From Vitis vinifera (lineage: Eukaryota; Streptophyta; Magnoliopsida; Vitales; Vitaceae), in NCBI RefSeq assembly GCF_030704535.1, contig NC_081822.1, forward strand, positions 1,436,001 through 1,500,000: a stretch of 64,000 bases of DNA. Reading direction: 5' to 3'. Position 1 is the first letter of the stretch. Every line of letters starts with the position of its first letter. The position numbers were made by a program, and so were the translations under genes. Below are positions 24,501 through 34,788 of this stretch, one piece after another. The notes under the pieces were generated by a model. The model was not told the origin of the DNA, did no database searches, and worked only from the letters and a program-made list of their open reading frames with translations.

Positions 24501-26438
24501 ATATATGCAGTGAAAGATGATAAGCATTTGTGGCATTCATGCAGTGTCATGAAAATTAAACTGACTACAATGAATGACCTTACCAGTCCCCCAGTACAAG
24601 ATGTAACAGCATGTTCATTCCATGATAATGGTATTCCATCATAACGGTTGTACATTCCACCATGTCCTTGGGTAGTACCAACACGATGATTGATAACTAT
24701 GTCAGCCATTGCTCTAACTTTGTGCTGGTTCAATTTTTGAAGTAGATTTTTTAATAGGTGCTCAGAACCATATGAAGAATTAAGGGAATAAAGGTTCTGA
24801 GGAAGGTAACCTGCAAAGCAATATAAAAGTTTAATTGATATCAGGAAGACTGAACCGCAGGCAAAGATGATAAAACATATATTTGAAATTTGCAGGAGTT
24901 TTTCTGTCAAACCTTCTGGTGAGAAAGACTGAGATGCTGGTGGCAACCATACTGATGTAAACCCAGATTTTGCAACATCAGGAACCTTCTTTTCTAAATT
25001 TCTCCACCAATCATGTTTATGGGACTCCCAGTTGAATCCCTGTGAAGCAGGTCTGTCAGTCATTCTACATATTTCAAAATTGTTAACATGCTTAGCCAGT
25101 CAAGAAAATCAATTGTATGACCCATACATCTCTGATAGCACTATGCTCCAAAATGACTTATAATTCCAAAAAAAAAAACTATGATTACAAACCACTTAAA
25201 TTTGATACAGGTCAATAAACAAGTTTTGTTTATAGATTTGGTGAATGCCTTCCTATTCTTTCAAGAAATTTAGTCAGATTCCTATTGTCTGATTTACCTG
25301 CAAAAGTATTTCTCTTCCATTGCGTAGCACTGCACCTGCGAATAAATTCAAAAGCATATTTCAGTCAGCATAAAAAAGATTTATACATTTTTATTCACAG
25401 GTCAAATTTTATAACAAACTCTGGAAACACTTAATTCTGACAATAAGTTACAGTATTCCACTATCAATGCAAATGTAATGAGAAATCAGATAAGATTCCC
25501 ATTCTATCATCTGACACTTCTTAAAAAATTAAGCATTACGATTCTCAACTCTGTAATGAGATTAATTATTTCATCCAAAACTACATTCTTTGGTTCTTTC
25601 TTTTTTCTTTTTCTATTAATTATACATTCTTCAAAAATCAATTAAAGACCTAACCAATGTCAGATTTCTCCAGTGTCCATCCTGATCTAACTATTTAAAT
25701 ATATTCGACAATGATAATGCGCTAGGTGAATACCTTGTGTAACACTTTATCTAAAATTACTAGAAACCCTGAAACTAGCAGTAACTATAATATGGTTGAA
25801 TGACTTTTCTCTCACATGTAGCTAAAAGATGAAAATCCACAAGATATCCTCAATATAATATTTCAGTAAGGGTGCAACTGTAACAATGGCTGTTGAAAGA
25901 TAATAACTCCCCATTAACTATAATAATCTCTGGCCACAACCACCAACCTATCTGTTTTGAGAGGAGAGAGGAAGTAGGTTGGGTTTGATCTTATTTGCAC
26001 AATAGGAAGTAGGCTGGGTTTGATCTTATTTGCACATTTGTACGTGCCATTTCCACCCACTGGTATCACAGAATTGAAAGGCAGCAAAATAGCTAACCCA
26101 TGGCTCTGCAACCATGCACTAGGTACATAGAAAATTGTAAAGTTTGAAAAAGATAAAATTACAATTATGTAGAGAAACATATAATTAAATAGTCTTCTAT
26201 GATGTCAAAGACACCATGGATGTCTAAAAGAAAAGGAGAAGCTTACCATAATCACTCTGCTGACTTTCATCAAAACCCTGTATTCAATGAAAGATGAAAT
26301 TAGACCCACCACATGCATGTTGCAGTTCAATATATATATATATATATAAGAACTATCTCTTGGGTGACTAAAAGGTCTGGTAATGAGGAAAAAGAAAAAT
26401 ATTTAAAATAGAATTGGTACGTTATTCATGTAACCCAT
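18540..26438 (-). CDS. AMY2: Alpha-amylase, cytosolic AMY2 type, 12 coding exons
   Basis: GH13 endo-hydrolase of alpha-1,4-glucans. Coding exons in order are 26421-26438, 26247-26277, 25298-25335, 24913-25039, 24584-24810, 23594-23736, 23381-23493, 22557-22645, 22126-22248, 20344-20379, 18822-18920 and 18540-18731. Phases join to 411 aa, close to Arabidopsis AMY2 (At1g76130). The start MGYMNN is in an 18-base coding exon and matches the family start. Visible motifs: MADIVINH (substrate-site His), FRFDFARG (nucleophile Asp), FSVGEYWD (acid/base Glu) and TFIDNHDTG (third catalytic Asp), ending RYAVWKK. No signal peptide is present, so a cytosolic location is inferred. All catalytic residues are intact. 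Two introns host transposable elements (21220-21623 and 23897-24378). Confidence 0.95.
21220..21623 (+). mobile_element. TRIM (miniature LTR element) in an AMY2 intron
   Basis: LTRs of about 150 bases lie at 21220-21371 and 21481-21623. They share words such as GTAGTGG, ACGCATTTTAA-like blocks, AAGGCC and AAATCTACATGG/AATATTTACATGG, and both end TACA. Two bases after the left LTR is TGGCATCAGAGTC, a near match to the tRNA-iMet primer site. A purine-rich stretch precedes the right LTR. Flanks TTAAG and TAAAG look like a diverged target duplication. The element is non-coding, looks structurally whole, and belongs to the same family as the array at 55146-55841. The LTRs differ substantially from one another, so the insertion is old. 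Confidence 0.82.
23897..24378 (-). mobile_element. 5'-truncated L1 LINE, 3' end only
   Basis: On the minus strand the sequence encodes the tail of a plant L1 ORF2, including the zf-RVT-like [20 protein letters not shown] and [10 protein letters not shown], followed by a 3' UTR that ends TTTGCCTATCAAAG. The identical 8-bp AATATTTC at 23889-23896 and 24379-24386 looks like the target site duplication. It lies in the intron between AMY2 exons 5 and 6, in the same orientation as the gene. It is a dead-on-arrival copy lacking the endonuclease and reverse transcriptase core. Confidence 0.85.
25969..26038. repeat. 35-bp tandem duplication in an AMY2 intron
   Basis: The unit AGGAAGTAGGTTGGGTTTGA, continuing to GCACAAT, is repeated directly with one C/T difference in the shared stretch. 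It lies in the second AMY2 intron and is of no coding consequence. Confidence 0.9.
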
Positions 26439-26456
26439 GTCAGATCAGGGGTAGTC

Positions 26457-27118
26457 CTGAAAAGTTTGAGGCTGGATCAAATTGACTGAAGTGCAAAGAA
26501 TCCTGCATCCACAGTTAAAAGCACAATGTATAGTTTTCATTCCACTTAAGAGTGAACAGCAAGACAACAATTTAAAAGCTCCATCAATCCTAAAAGAAGA
26601 AGAAAAGAAAAAAAAAACAGCTTGTTTCAGCTCCATAACAACAAATTTTCAGTCTTATCCATGTTTGATTTTATTTCCCTTTTACATAGAAAATAAAGAA
26701 TTTAAAATTCTTTAAAAAACTTCTTATATATCATCTTTCCTCGTATTTTCGATATTTTGAAAAAAAATAAAAAATTCCCTTCTCCCCCTATTTTCTGAAA
26801 TCCGAAAGGAGCGTAAAGGAAATTTCCTTCTCTGACTTCTACGCTGTTTTGCTTCCCCAACACACTCCCTGGCATGTAATTTTAGCAAAATCAGACACAT
26901 TTATACCATGCAGCTGTCTTGAAAATCAACGTCAAACCAACCAAGCTGCTCTGTTTCTCTAGCGCTACCTTTTTCTAAGATGTGAAACAACTCACCTCAA
27001 CCAAGATAATTCCTTTCCTGCGTTTTCCCGCCAATTGAAAATCCAAAAATAATAGTAATAATAATAATAACAATAACAAAGAAACCCTAACCAATTCAAT
27101 CTGGAGAAATAAACTTAC
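26457..27118 (-). other. Probable AMY2 5' UTR intron
   Basis: On the minus strand a strong GTAAGT donor at 27113-27118 follows a less AT-rich block, and an acceptor CTTTTCAG ends at 26457, 18 bases before the ATG of the first coding exon. The upstream block at about 27119-27190 would then be the 5' UTR exon. This is inferred from splice signals only. Frames in that block could be read as coding, but the family start MGY lies downstream, so I treat it as untranslated. Confidence 0.55.
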
Positions 27119-28469
27119 CAAAAACCAAGGTTCTTGCAGATGACGATCCGCACCGTGGCTTCCTTCTACGCCTCCGGCCTATAAATATGAAAGAAAAAGC
27201 TGAATGAATCCCACCCAATTCGGAATCATGCAATTCAGCCCATGAAAAAATAAAAGCGACGGAAATAGAGAGAATTTGTGCGATAAAATGATTCCTGGAC
27301 AGAACCACAACTACCTATTTCTACTTTTCTATTTGGAAAACGAGAAAAATAACCTAGAAAAGGAGAACCGTCTTTGTGAATGGGGATCTCATCTCGCCCT
27401 TTCCGCTTTTCATTTGGTGCCGCGGAGCGAATGTTCATATTCAACGGTAACAATGAAGAAGGTGAGAAAGTGCGATTTCCAGTGCGGTGTGCATGTGTGT
27501 GGCCTTTGAAATTCCTTTATAACTTATGACGGAGACCGCTGGGGACCGCTAGATGCTCGACTGGGTACACATGTGCGGTTAACCGTGCGTGGCTTCATTG
27601 AAGCGCTAGTATGACACACCAAATCTTGAATGCCCCGAGAGTAAGCTAAATGGGCTGATTGGCTTATTACCAGGTTGATTACGACATGAGAGTAATCTTG
27701 CCGTAAACGTACGTGGAAGCGTGATGGATCATGGATGTGATTATTTTCCAAATCTTCATATTAATTCTACAAATTAAAGATTTTCATTTCAGCCCATCAA
27801 AACTTATGCTTGGTAAAAATGGTGACTCGCGTATCACTACCCACCAAAAAGTGATATTAAGTTAAAAAAAGAGGTTAAACATGCCCGGAAAAATATATTT
27901 TTTCATTTATTTATTTATTTATGAAGAAAAATTATTTCCTATTAGATGTGATATGACCCAATTTTGATGTTGGAACCTGTGTATATACATCAATCCATAT
28001 ATTTTTAAAACACATGAATGTGATTGTTAATGCATTCATTTATTTAGATTAAATTGATAATTTTGTTACATCCATCTTAATTTATAATATATATTTTTAT
28101 CATTTACACCCATTTGAAGGTTATTGTAGAATCAAATTGAGATAAAACAGGTAAGTATGATCGAGTTATTTTAGAACAATCATATAAAAGACATAAGTGT
28201 GAACTTATGAAAATTAAAAGTAAAATTAATTTGAAAACAATTTAAAGAGAAAAATTTTTCAAGACAATAAACAAAAATTGGAAAGTTACTTTAAAATGAG
28301 GATTTAACATTGAAATTTTAAAAATAAATTTTTTTTCCAAATAATGAAATTAATTTATAAAAAGAAATTTAAATATGATTTTTTTTTTTATCTTTTTAAA
28401 ATTCTGAACTTTTTAAATTATTATTTTGGTAAAATATGATTTTTATATTGATTGTAAGTTCATTGGCCT

Positions 28470-28626
28470 TTTCTTATATATGCCCATTGGGAGGGTTCTT
28501 TCACGTGTGAATGTTTACTTCTAACTCCACTAGGTTTCTCTTATATATGTCTACAGGGAGAGTTTGCTCATGTGTGAATGTTTCTCTCATACATGCCTAT
28601 TGGGAGAGGTTCCTCACATGTGAATG
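28470..28626. repeat. Three imperfect tandem copies of a 45-base unit
   Basis: Copies at about 28470-28514, 28536-28581 and 28582-28626 follow the pattern TTCT.TATATATG.C.ATTGGGAGAG, then CTCACATGTGAATG. The first two are separated by a short spacer. The differences are spread along the unit, so the array is not recent. Confidence 0.85.
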
Positions 28627-28922
28627 CACTTAAATTTTTTAAGTTATTATTTTTTTGAACATAATACAAAACTCTCAAATATATTTGATTTTCCATTCAT
28701 TGGGTTCTGAAGGAGAACTTTATCCCCTTAGGAGTTGGGACGAGATCTATTAGGGCATAAAGCACAAGAGACGTAGTTGTTAAAGACATGAATTATGATA
28801 TAAGGTTTGGAAAGTAATTCTATGTACTACTTTATCAAATAGTGAATTGTTGATTGATGTTATGGTTTTTATCTTAATACATTGTGCGGAAGTTTTTCGT
28901 GTAAAAGATCTTTGTGTTGAAT

Positions 28923-29540
28923 GTTTTAAACCTTTTTAAAATTGAAAAATAGTTATAACAAGATTAAAAGTTGATGGAATACCTAACAAGGATGAATAAG
29001 TGTTTAAACCTTTTTGATTAATTTTTTTAAAAAATTCTATAATAACATTTTTTCAATTTAAGAAAATCTAAAAGCATTGAACACAAAACATACAAAACTT
29101 TTCATATAATGTTTGAAGATAGAAAACGAGGTCATAGATCTCAAATCAACAATCACTATTTGAGAAGTACTACATAAAATTACTACAAACATTACCCTTA
29201 GATTTACTATTCAAAACTGTAATTACACTGTAACACTTAATATGTATATAGGGTTAAGTGTAAAGAATAATGACTTAAAAATCTTAAAAATTTAAGCGTA
29301 TGAGAAAGCTTTCTCCATAAATATATAGAAAAGAAAACCTAATAGACTTTAAATCAATTTAAAAATTATATTTATTAAGGCAAAAAAATTTCTGTGTCTT
29401 GGGATGAATGTATTTAAGCTTTCCTAAGATTGAAAAGTGATTATTATAGGATTAAAAAATAATAATAATAATAATTATTTTTTGATCGAAAAGGCTTAAA
29501 CACCTGCTCATTCAGATAGGAATTCCATCAGTCAGGTCAA
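28923..29540. repeat. Diverged element with direct and inverted internal repeats
   Basis: A block at about 28923-28970 (TTTAAACC..., ATTGAAAAATAGTTATAACA) recurs directly at about 29409-29455. The adjoining block at 28970-29020 (TGATGGAATACCTAACAAGG, then AAGTGTTTAAACC) recurs as its reverse complement at about 29478-29535. The arrangement suggests an old transposon of about 600 bp with sub-terminal repeats, or nested insertions. No protein is encoded and I cannot assign a family. Confidence 0.55.
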
Positions 29541-29681
29541 ATAACTTTCACTAGCATTTGCACTGTGCGGCAAGCGAGCTAATGACTCGACACCCTGTAA
29601 ACAATAGAGGCGGGGATTGAAACTTGAACCCAAATTTTCTACAATCCCCAATTTGCAGGCTTGGAAAGTTAGAGCTAGTTG

Positions 29682-31793
29682 ATGACTCTACCTTCAAATC
29701 GCTCATTCTTTACAGCACTTCTGCAATACACCCACAACAGAAGTCTCCAAAAGGGCAAGGCCCTCCACGCCCAAATCATCAAATCCAGTTCTTCCTGCGT
29801 TTACATCGCTAACAGCCTTGTCAACTTGTACGCCAAGTGCCAACGCTTACGCGAAGCCAAGTTTGTTTTCGAGCGTATACAAAACAAGGACGTCGTCTCA
29901 TGGAACTGCATCATCAATGGCTACTCTCAACATGGCCCCAGTGGCTCTTCCCATGTCATGGAACTCTTCCAGCGGATGAGGGCCGAGAACACTGCCCCGA
30001 ATGCCCATACTTTTGCTGGCGTTTTCACCGCCGCCTCCACCTTGGTGGACGCAGCCGGTGGCAGACTAGCTCACGCGGTGGCAATAAAAATGGATAGTTG
30101 TCGTGACGTATTTGTGGGTAGTTCTTTGATGAATATGTATTGTAAGGCTGGTCTTACCCCGGAGGCTCGCAAGGTGTTTGATACAATGCCGGAGAGGAAT
30201 TCGGTTTCTTGGGCGACGATGATTTCTGGGTATGCATCACAGAAGCTTGCTGCTGAAGCATTGGGGCTGTTTAGGTTGATGAGGAGGGAAGAGGAGGGCG
30301 AGAATGAGTTTGTGTTCACTAGCGTTCTTAGTGCATTGACGCTGCCTGAGTTGGTCAATAATGGTAAGCAAATTCATTGTATTGCGGTTAAAAATGGGCT
30401 GTTGTCGATTGTGTCCGTTGGGAATGCTCTCGTTACAATGTATGCAAAATGTGGGAGTTTGGATGATGCACTTCAAACGTTCGAGACGTCAAGTGATAAG
30501 AATTCTATTACATGGTCAGCGATGATCACTGGTTATGCACAATCTGGGGATTCTGACAAGGCCTTGAAGCTGTTTTCAAGTATGCATCTTTCGGGAATTA
30601 GGCCTAGTGAGTTCACATTCGTTGGGGTTATTAATGCTTGCAGTGATCTTGGTGCTGCTTGGGAAGGAAAGCAAGTGCATGATTATTTGCTGAAGCTTGG
30701 ATTTGAATCCCAAATATATGTAATGACAGCTCTTGTTGATATGTACGCGAAATGCAGCAGCATAGTTGATGCTAGGAAGGGTTTTGATTATTTGCAAGAG
30801 CCTGATATTGTTTTGTGGACTTCCATGATTGGAGGGTATGTACAAAATGGTGAGAATGAAGACGCTCTGAGTTTATATGGTAGAATGGAGATGGAGGGTA
30901 TTTTGCCCAATGAGCTAACTATGGCTAGTGTTCTAAAAGCCTGTTCAAGCCTTGCTGCCTTGGAACAAGGAAAGCAAATTCATGCCCGTACTGTTAAGTA
31001 TGGATTTGGTCTAGAAGTTCCAATTGGAAGTGCTCTTTCGACCATGTATGCCAAGTGTGGGTGTCTCAAAGATGGCACGCTTGTCTTTAGGAGGATGCCT
31101 GCAAGGGATGTAATATCATGGAATGCAATGATATCTGGGCTCTCCCAAAATGGATGTGGTAAGGAAGCTCTAGAACTCTTCGAGGAGATGCAATTAGAGG
31201 GCACAAAGCCAGACTATGTTACCTTTGTTAACATTCTCTCTGCGTGTAGCCACATGGGATTGGTGGAAAGAGGATGGGGTTATTTCAGGATGATGTTTGA
31301 TGAATTTGGTATGGACCCCAGAGTAGAGCACTATGCTTGCATGGTTGATATTCTGAGCCGTGCAGGAAAGCTCAAAGAAGCAATAGAGTTCACTGAATCG
31401 GCTACCATTGATCATGGAATGTGTTTGTGGCGTATTATATTAGGTGCTTGTCGGAACTACCGTAATTATGAGTTGGGAGCCTATGCAGGGGAGAAACTGA
31501 TGGAGTTGGGCTCCCAAGAGTCATCTGCTTATGTGTTGCTGTCTAGTATCTATTCTGCCTTGGGCAGGTGGGAAGATGTGGAAAGGGTCAGGAGGATGAT
31601 GAAACTCCGGGGAGTGAGTAAGGAGCCTGGTTGTAGCTGGATTGAGCTCAAGAGTGGGGTTCATGTTTTTGTTGTCAAAGACCAGATGCATCCACAGATT
31701 GGAGATATACATGTTGAGCTACGACAGTTAAGCAAACAAATGAAGGATGAAGGTTATGAACCTGCCACTGATTCATTTTCTGCTGCTTTATGA
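29682..31793 (+). CDS. PLS-class pentatricopeptide repeat protein, E/E+ type
   Basis: Sequence-specific organellar RNA-binding protein, probably in RNA processing or C-to-U editing in mitochondria or plastids. The 703-aa frame is intron-less and starts MTLPSNRS at the first ATG in frame; one codon upstream is TTG. PLS repeats cover about residues 25-560, with typical blocks such as SLVNLYAKCQRLREAKFVF, RDVISWNAMISG and MYAKCGSLDDA. The C-terminus has the E domain (EPGCSWIELKSGVHVF, HPQIGDIHVELRQL) but stops before a DYW deaminase, so any editing role would need a partner. From memory it most resembles Arabidopsis At2g33680. A cleavable N-terminal presequence is not obvious: the first 25 residues are short and only mildly basic. 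No truncation within repeats is seen. Confidence 0.93.
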   Translation: MTLPSNRSFFTALLQYTHNRSLQKGKALHAQIIKSSSSCVYIANSLVNLYAKCQRLREAKFVFERIQNKDVVSWNCIINGYSQHGPSGSSHVMELFQRMRAENTAPNAHTFAGVFTAASTLVDAAGGRLAHAVAIKMDSCRDVFVGSSLMNMYCKAGLTPEARKVFDTMPERNSVSWATMISGYASQKLAAEALGLFRLMRREEEGENEFVFTSVLSALTLPELVNNGKQIHCIAVKNGLLSIVSVGNALVTMYAKCGSLDDALQTFETSSDKNSITWSAMITGYAQSGDSDKALKLFSSMHLSGIRPSEFTFVGVINACSDLGAAWEGKQVHDYLLKLGFESQIYVMTALVDMYAKCSSIVDARKGFDYLQEPDIVLWTSMIGGYVQNGENEDALSLYGRMEMEGILPNELTMASVLKACSSLAALEQGKQIHARTVKYGFGLEVPIGSALSTMYAKCGCLKDGTLVFRRMPARDVISWNAMISGLSQNGCGKEALELFEEMQLEGTKPDYVTFVNILSACSHMGLVERGWGYFRMMFDEFGMDPRVEHYACMVDILSRAGKLKEAIEFTESATIDHGMCLWRIILGACRNYRNYELGAYAGEKLMELGSQESSAYVLLSSIYSALGRWEDVERVRRMMKLRGVSKEPGCSWIELKSGVHVFVVKDQMHPQIGDIHVELRQLSKQMKDEGYEPATDSFSAAL

Positions 31794-32441
31794 TATTGAG
31801 ATGACAAAGAAATTATTATCAGGAGTATGTGTTTATTTATTTCATTCATTGATCAATGATTTTCCACCGTTTTTCTCAATCTGTGAGTGAAACAAGGAAA
31901 TCAAGGCCTCTTTTTGTAGTCTACCCGGAAACCCATGGACAATAAAGTTTAACGACATGTCTAATTTCTCCATTATTTGTCATTCATTCAGTACATTTGA
32001 TGTTGAATCTAGAAATGCTTCTGCATATCAAGAACTGCATCCCTTTGCTTTCTACTTCACCACAATGTAAAAATTCTCTTTCATTTTCCTCTCTAGCTCC
32101 TGACTGGAAACAGCTCTCCTTTTGGGCTTGGAACTGGTTCAGAACAGTGTCTTCCATCCTTAGTCCTTACACTCCTCCATTCATAAACCCGAAATTTAAT
32201 CTATAGTCTCCCGTGATCAATACAGTCCTCTATAAAACACACGTTTTGGCACAATACTACTACTCTTATGGAAGAAATGATCTGGGCTTGTACGTGTTGG
32301 GCCTATTGTACGATGTGGGCTAGCACCAACCAACCCAAAAGGCTATTATGGGATCCACCGGTTTTAGGGTTTTACCAGGGCATAGAGGCGATGCAGTGGC
32401 ACTCCTGCGATGGATAACTGCAATTCCATCAAGAATTGAAC
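31794..32441. other. Spacer between PPR and pseudouridine synthase genes
   Basis: About 650 bases hold the PPR 3' UTR and the promoter and leader of the next gene, both on the plus strand. No gene is seen. An in-frame TAA at 32415-32417 limits upstream extension of the pseudouridine synthase reading frame. Confidence 0.6.
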
Positions 32442-34232
32442 ATGGAAATCCAGGAGCCGGACCCCAAAAGACCAAAAATGTCCCAAACCACCACCACCTC
32501 CGATGACGAAGACTGTGACACCACCACCGCCACCAAAAAGCCGAGATACAAGCGCCGCAAGATCGCCATCTTCTTCGCATACTGTGGCGTGGGCTACCAA
32601 GGCATGCAGAAGAACCCCGGAGCCAAAACCATCGAAGGGGACCTCGAAGAAGCCCTCTTCTTCTCGGGCGCCGTCCCCGAGCAAGACCGCGGACACCCCA
32701 AGCGGTTCGACTGGGCTCGGTCCGCTCGAACCGATAAGGGCGTCAGCGCAGTGGGTCAAGTAGTCTCAGGCCGGTTCTACATTGATCCACCCGGCCTAGT
32801 CGAGCGCCTGAATTCGAATCTCCCTCCCCAGATTCGGATCTTTGGGTTTAAGCGCGTGACGGCGTCGTTTAATGCCAAGAAATTCTGTGATCGCAGGAGG
32901 TATGTGTATCTTATTCCAGTGTTTGCTCTTGATCCCAGTTCGCATCCTGATAGAGAGAGTGTCTTGGCTAGTGTGGGGTCTGAAAATGAGCTTGTTAAGT
33001 GCTTGGAGTGTTCTGAGAGAGGTCGTAAAGTCGTAGGTATAATGGGTAAACGCAGTTTCGAATCGAAAGTTTCAGTAGATGATAGGGAAGATGTAGAAGG
33101 TGAATCTAAAAACATTGTTCAGTTGGGCATTCCATCGAACGATGAAGCTGCAATCGTGAACTCTGAAGTTCAAGAAGAGATTAAGGCCACTTCAAACAAC
33201 AATAACATAGATGCTAATAATTCAATTTCTGAAACGATAAAGGAAGAAGCCGCAAAACTGAGCTCTGAAGTTGATGCAGAGATTATCAATGGTGAAAATT
33301 CAATTTCTGAACCCGTCAAGGTAGGAGCTGCAATATTAAAATCTGAAGCTAAAGAAGAGAGTATGGCTTCCTCGGACAACAGACATGATGGTAATTCAAT
33401 CTCTCAACCTATAAAGGAAGGCCGGTGTTTTCAGGACAATGAGACCTCTGAATCGACCCCTGATAGTAGGGCTTCTGCACAAAACGAGCCTGGTGTTTCT
33501 CATTCTGAACAGTCTGACAAGGGAGAGAATAAGCTTGAGAAGGGAAGTGGGTTTTGTTATGGCGACAAGGAGAGGGAGAGATTCAATAGAATTCTGGGTC
33601 ATTATGTTGGAACTCATAACTTCCACAACTTCACCACCAGAATTAAAGCCGAGGATCCCTCTGCCCAACGCTTCATTGTTTCATTTGATGGCAACACCAT
33701 CGTCACTGTAGAAGGCATCGAATTTGTGAAGTGTGAAGTTGTGGGGCAGAGCTTCATGCTTCATCAGATTCGGAAGATGATTGGTCTTGCAGTAGCAATC
33801 ATGAGAAACGTTGCCCCTGAGTCCTTGCTAGAAACAGCTCTACTAAAGTGAGTACCATCAATTTTTTATCCTAATCTCGCATTCATCTTTCGATCCTAAT
33901 TCCTTTGCTAACAAATTTCCAGGGATGTTAACATCAATGTGCCCACGGCCCCTGAAGTTGGCTTATACCTGGACGAGTGTTTCTTCTCGTCCTACAACAA
34001 GAAATGGAGAGACAGCCATGAAGAGGTATCCATGAAAGCCTATGCAGAAGAGGCAGAAGAGTTCAAGATGAAGCATGTCTACTCCCATATCGCAGCAACA
34101 GAACATAAGGAAGGAGTTGTGGCCCTCTGGCTGCATTCTCTGAACCACCGCAACTACCCCGATTTATGCATTGGGGACAATGGAGCTGCCTCTGATGGGA
34201 AAAATGGTGAAGAGGAAACAATGGCCGACTGA
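32442..34232 (+). CDS. tRNA pseudouridine synthase, TruA/PUS1 family
   Basis: Isomerises uridine to pseudouridine in RNA, mainly tRNA. Exons 32442-33847 and 33923-34232 join in phase to 571 aa. ATG 32442 is the first in frame after an upstream stop. The catalytic motif SARTDKGVSAVGQV lies near residues 94-107, with the catalytic Asp at about 98. A lysine/arginine-rich stretch at residues 32-40 (KKPRYKRRK) could be a nuclear signal. The second half resumes near residue 378 with RILGHYVGTHNFHNFT and EVVGQSFMLHQIRKMIG, both typical of the family. Between the halves lies an unusual acidic, Ser/Asn-rich insertion of about 185 residues with internal repeats. From memory the Arabidopsis counterpart is At1g76120, about 460 aa, so this protein is longer, mainly through the insert. 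Confidence 0.93.
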
Positions 34233-34625
34233 ATTGTATGTCATCTTAACTGACCTTCCTTTCTATACTTTATGTTTTTGGTTAACTTTCTTTTACATGG
34301 TTTTGGAATTTCTAGACGAAATTATAGAGATTTTTCTTTGATCACTAATGCTTATATCTTCTTCCTTTCCTTAAAAATTTGCGGCTGAAGAACCTCTTGC
34401 AAATGATGTCTACTGGTGACATGCAAAGTTTCATGAGATATCAAATATATTATGCTTTTTGGCTGTTAATGTCCGCTTGTTAACTCTAAAATTAGGGATG
34501 TCTCCAACGTCCCAAGATGAATTTTTTAATGAGAAGTAATTTTTTTTTTTTTTAAAAAAAGAAAATGCATACAGGTTATATTGAGGCAAAACAATGCCCG
34601 AATCCTCTTTCTAGACCTGTTCCTA

Positions 34626-34666
<41 letters not shown>

Positions 34667-34788
34667 TCTAAAAACCCATAATATTAGAGGTTAGATTAGT
34701 CCTGAAAATACTCGGCTTATCACAAGTCCCTCCCTATCAAAACTCACTAACACATTTTCAGGTCTTGCACTAGTGGCTGGAAAGTGGG
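34233..34788. other. Spacer with CT microsatellite
   Basis: 3' UTR and flank of the pseudouridine synthase gene, followed by a CT dinucleotide run at about 34629-34662 and the left edge of a copia insertion. No gene is seen. Confidence 0.65.

Larger units (their letters stand above)
27119..29681. other. Intergenic region between AMY2 and a PPR gene
   Basis: The left edge holds the inferred AMY2 leader and promoter. The remainder is AT-rich. It contains a three-copy repeat at 28470-28626 and a complex direct/inverted repeat at 28923-29540. No gene is supportable. The minus-strand frames at 27.1-27.75 kb are short, overlapping and unlike any family. Confidence 0.55.

Noticed and set aside
27096-27453. 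Overlapping minus-strand frames near the AMY2 5' end
   Set aside because: They overlap in different frames, match no family and lie over the inferred 5' UTR exon and promoter of AMY2. The family start MGY is found at 26438.
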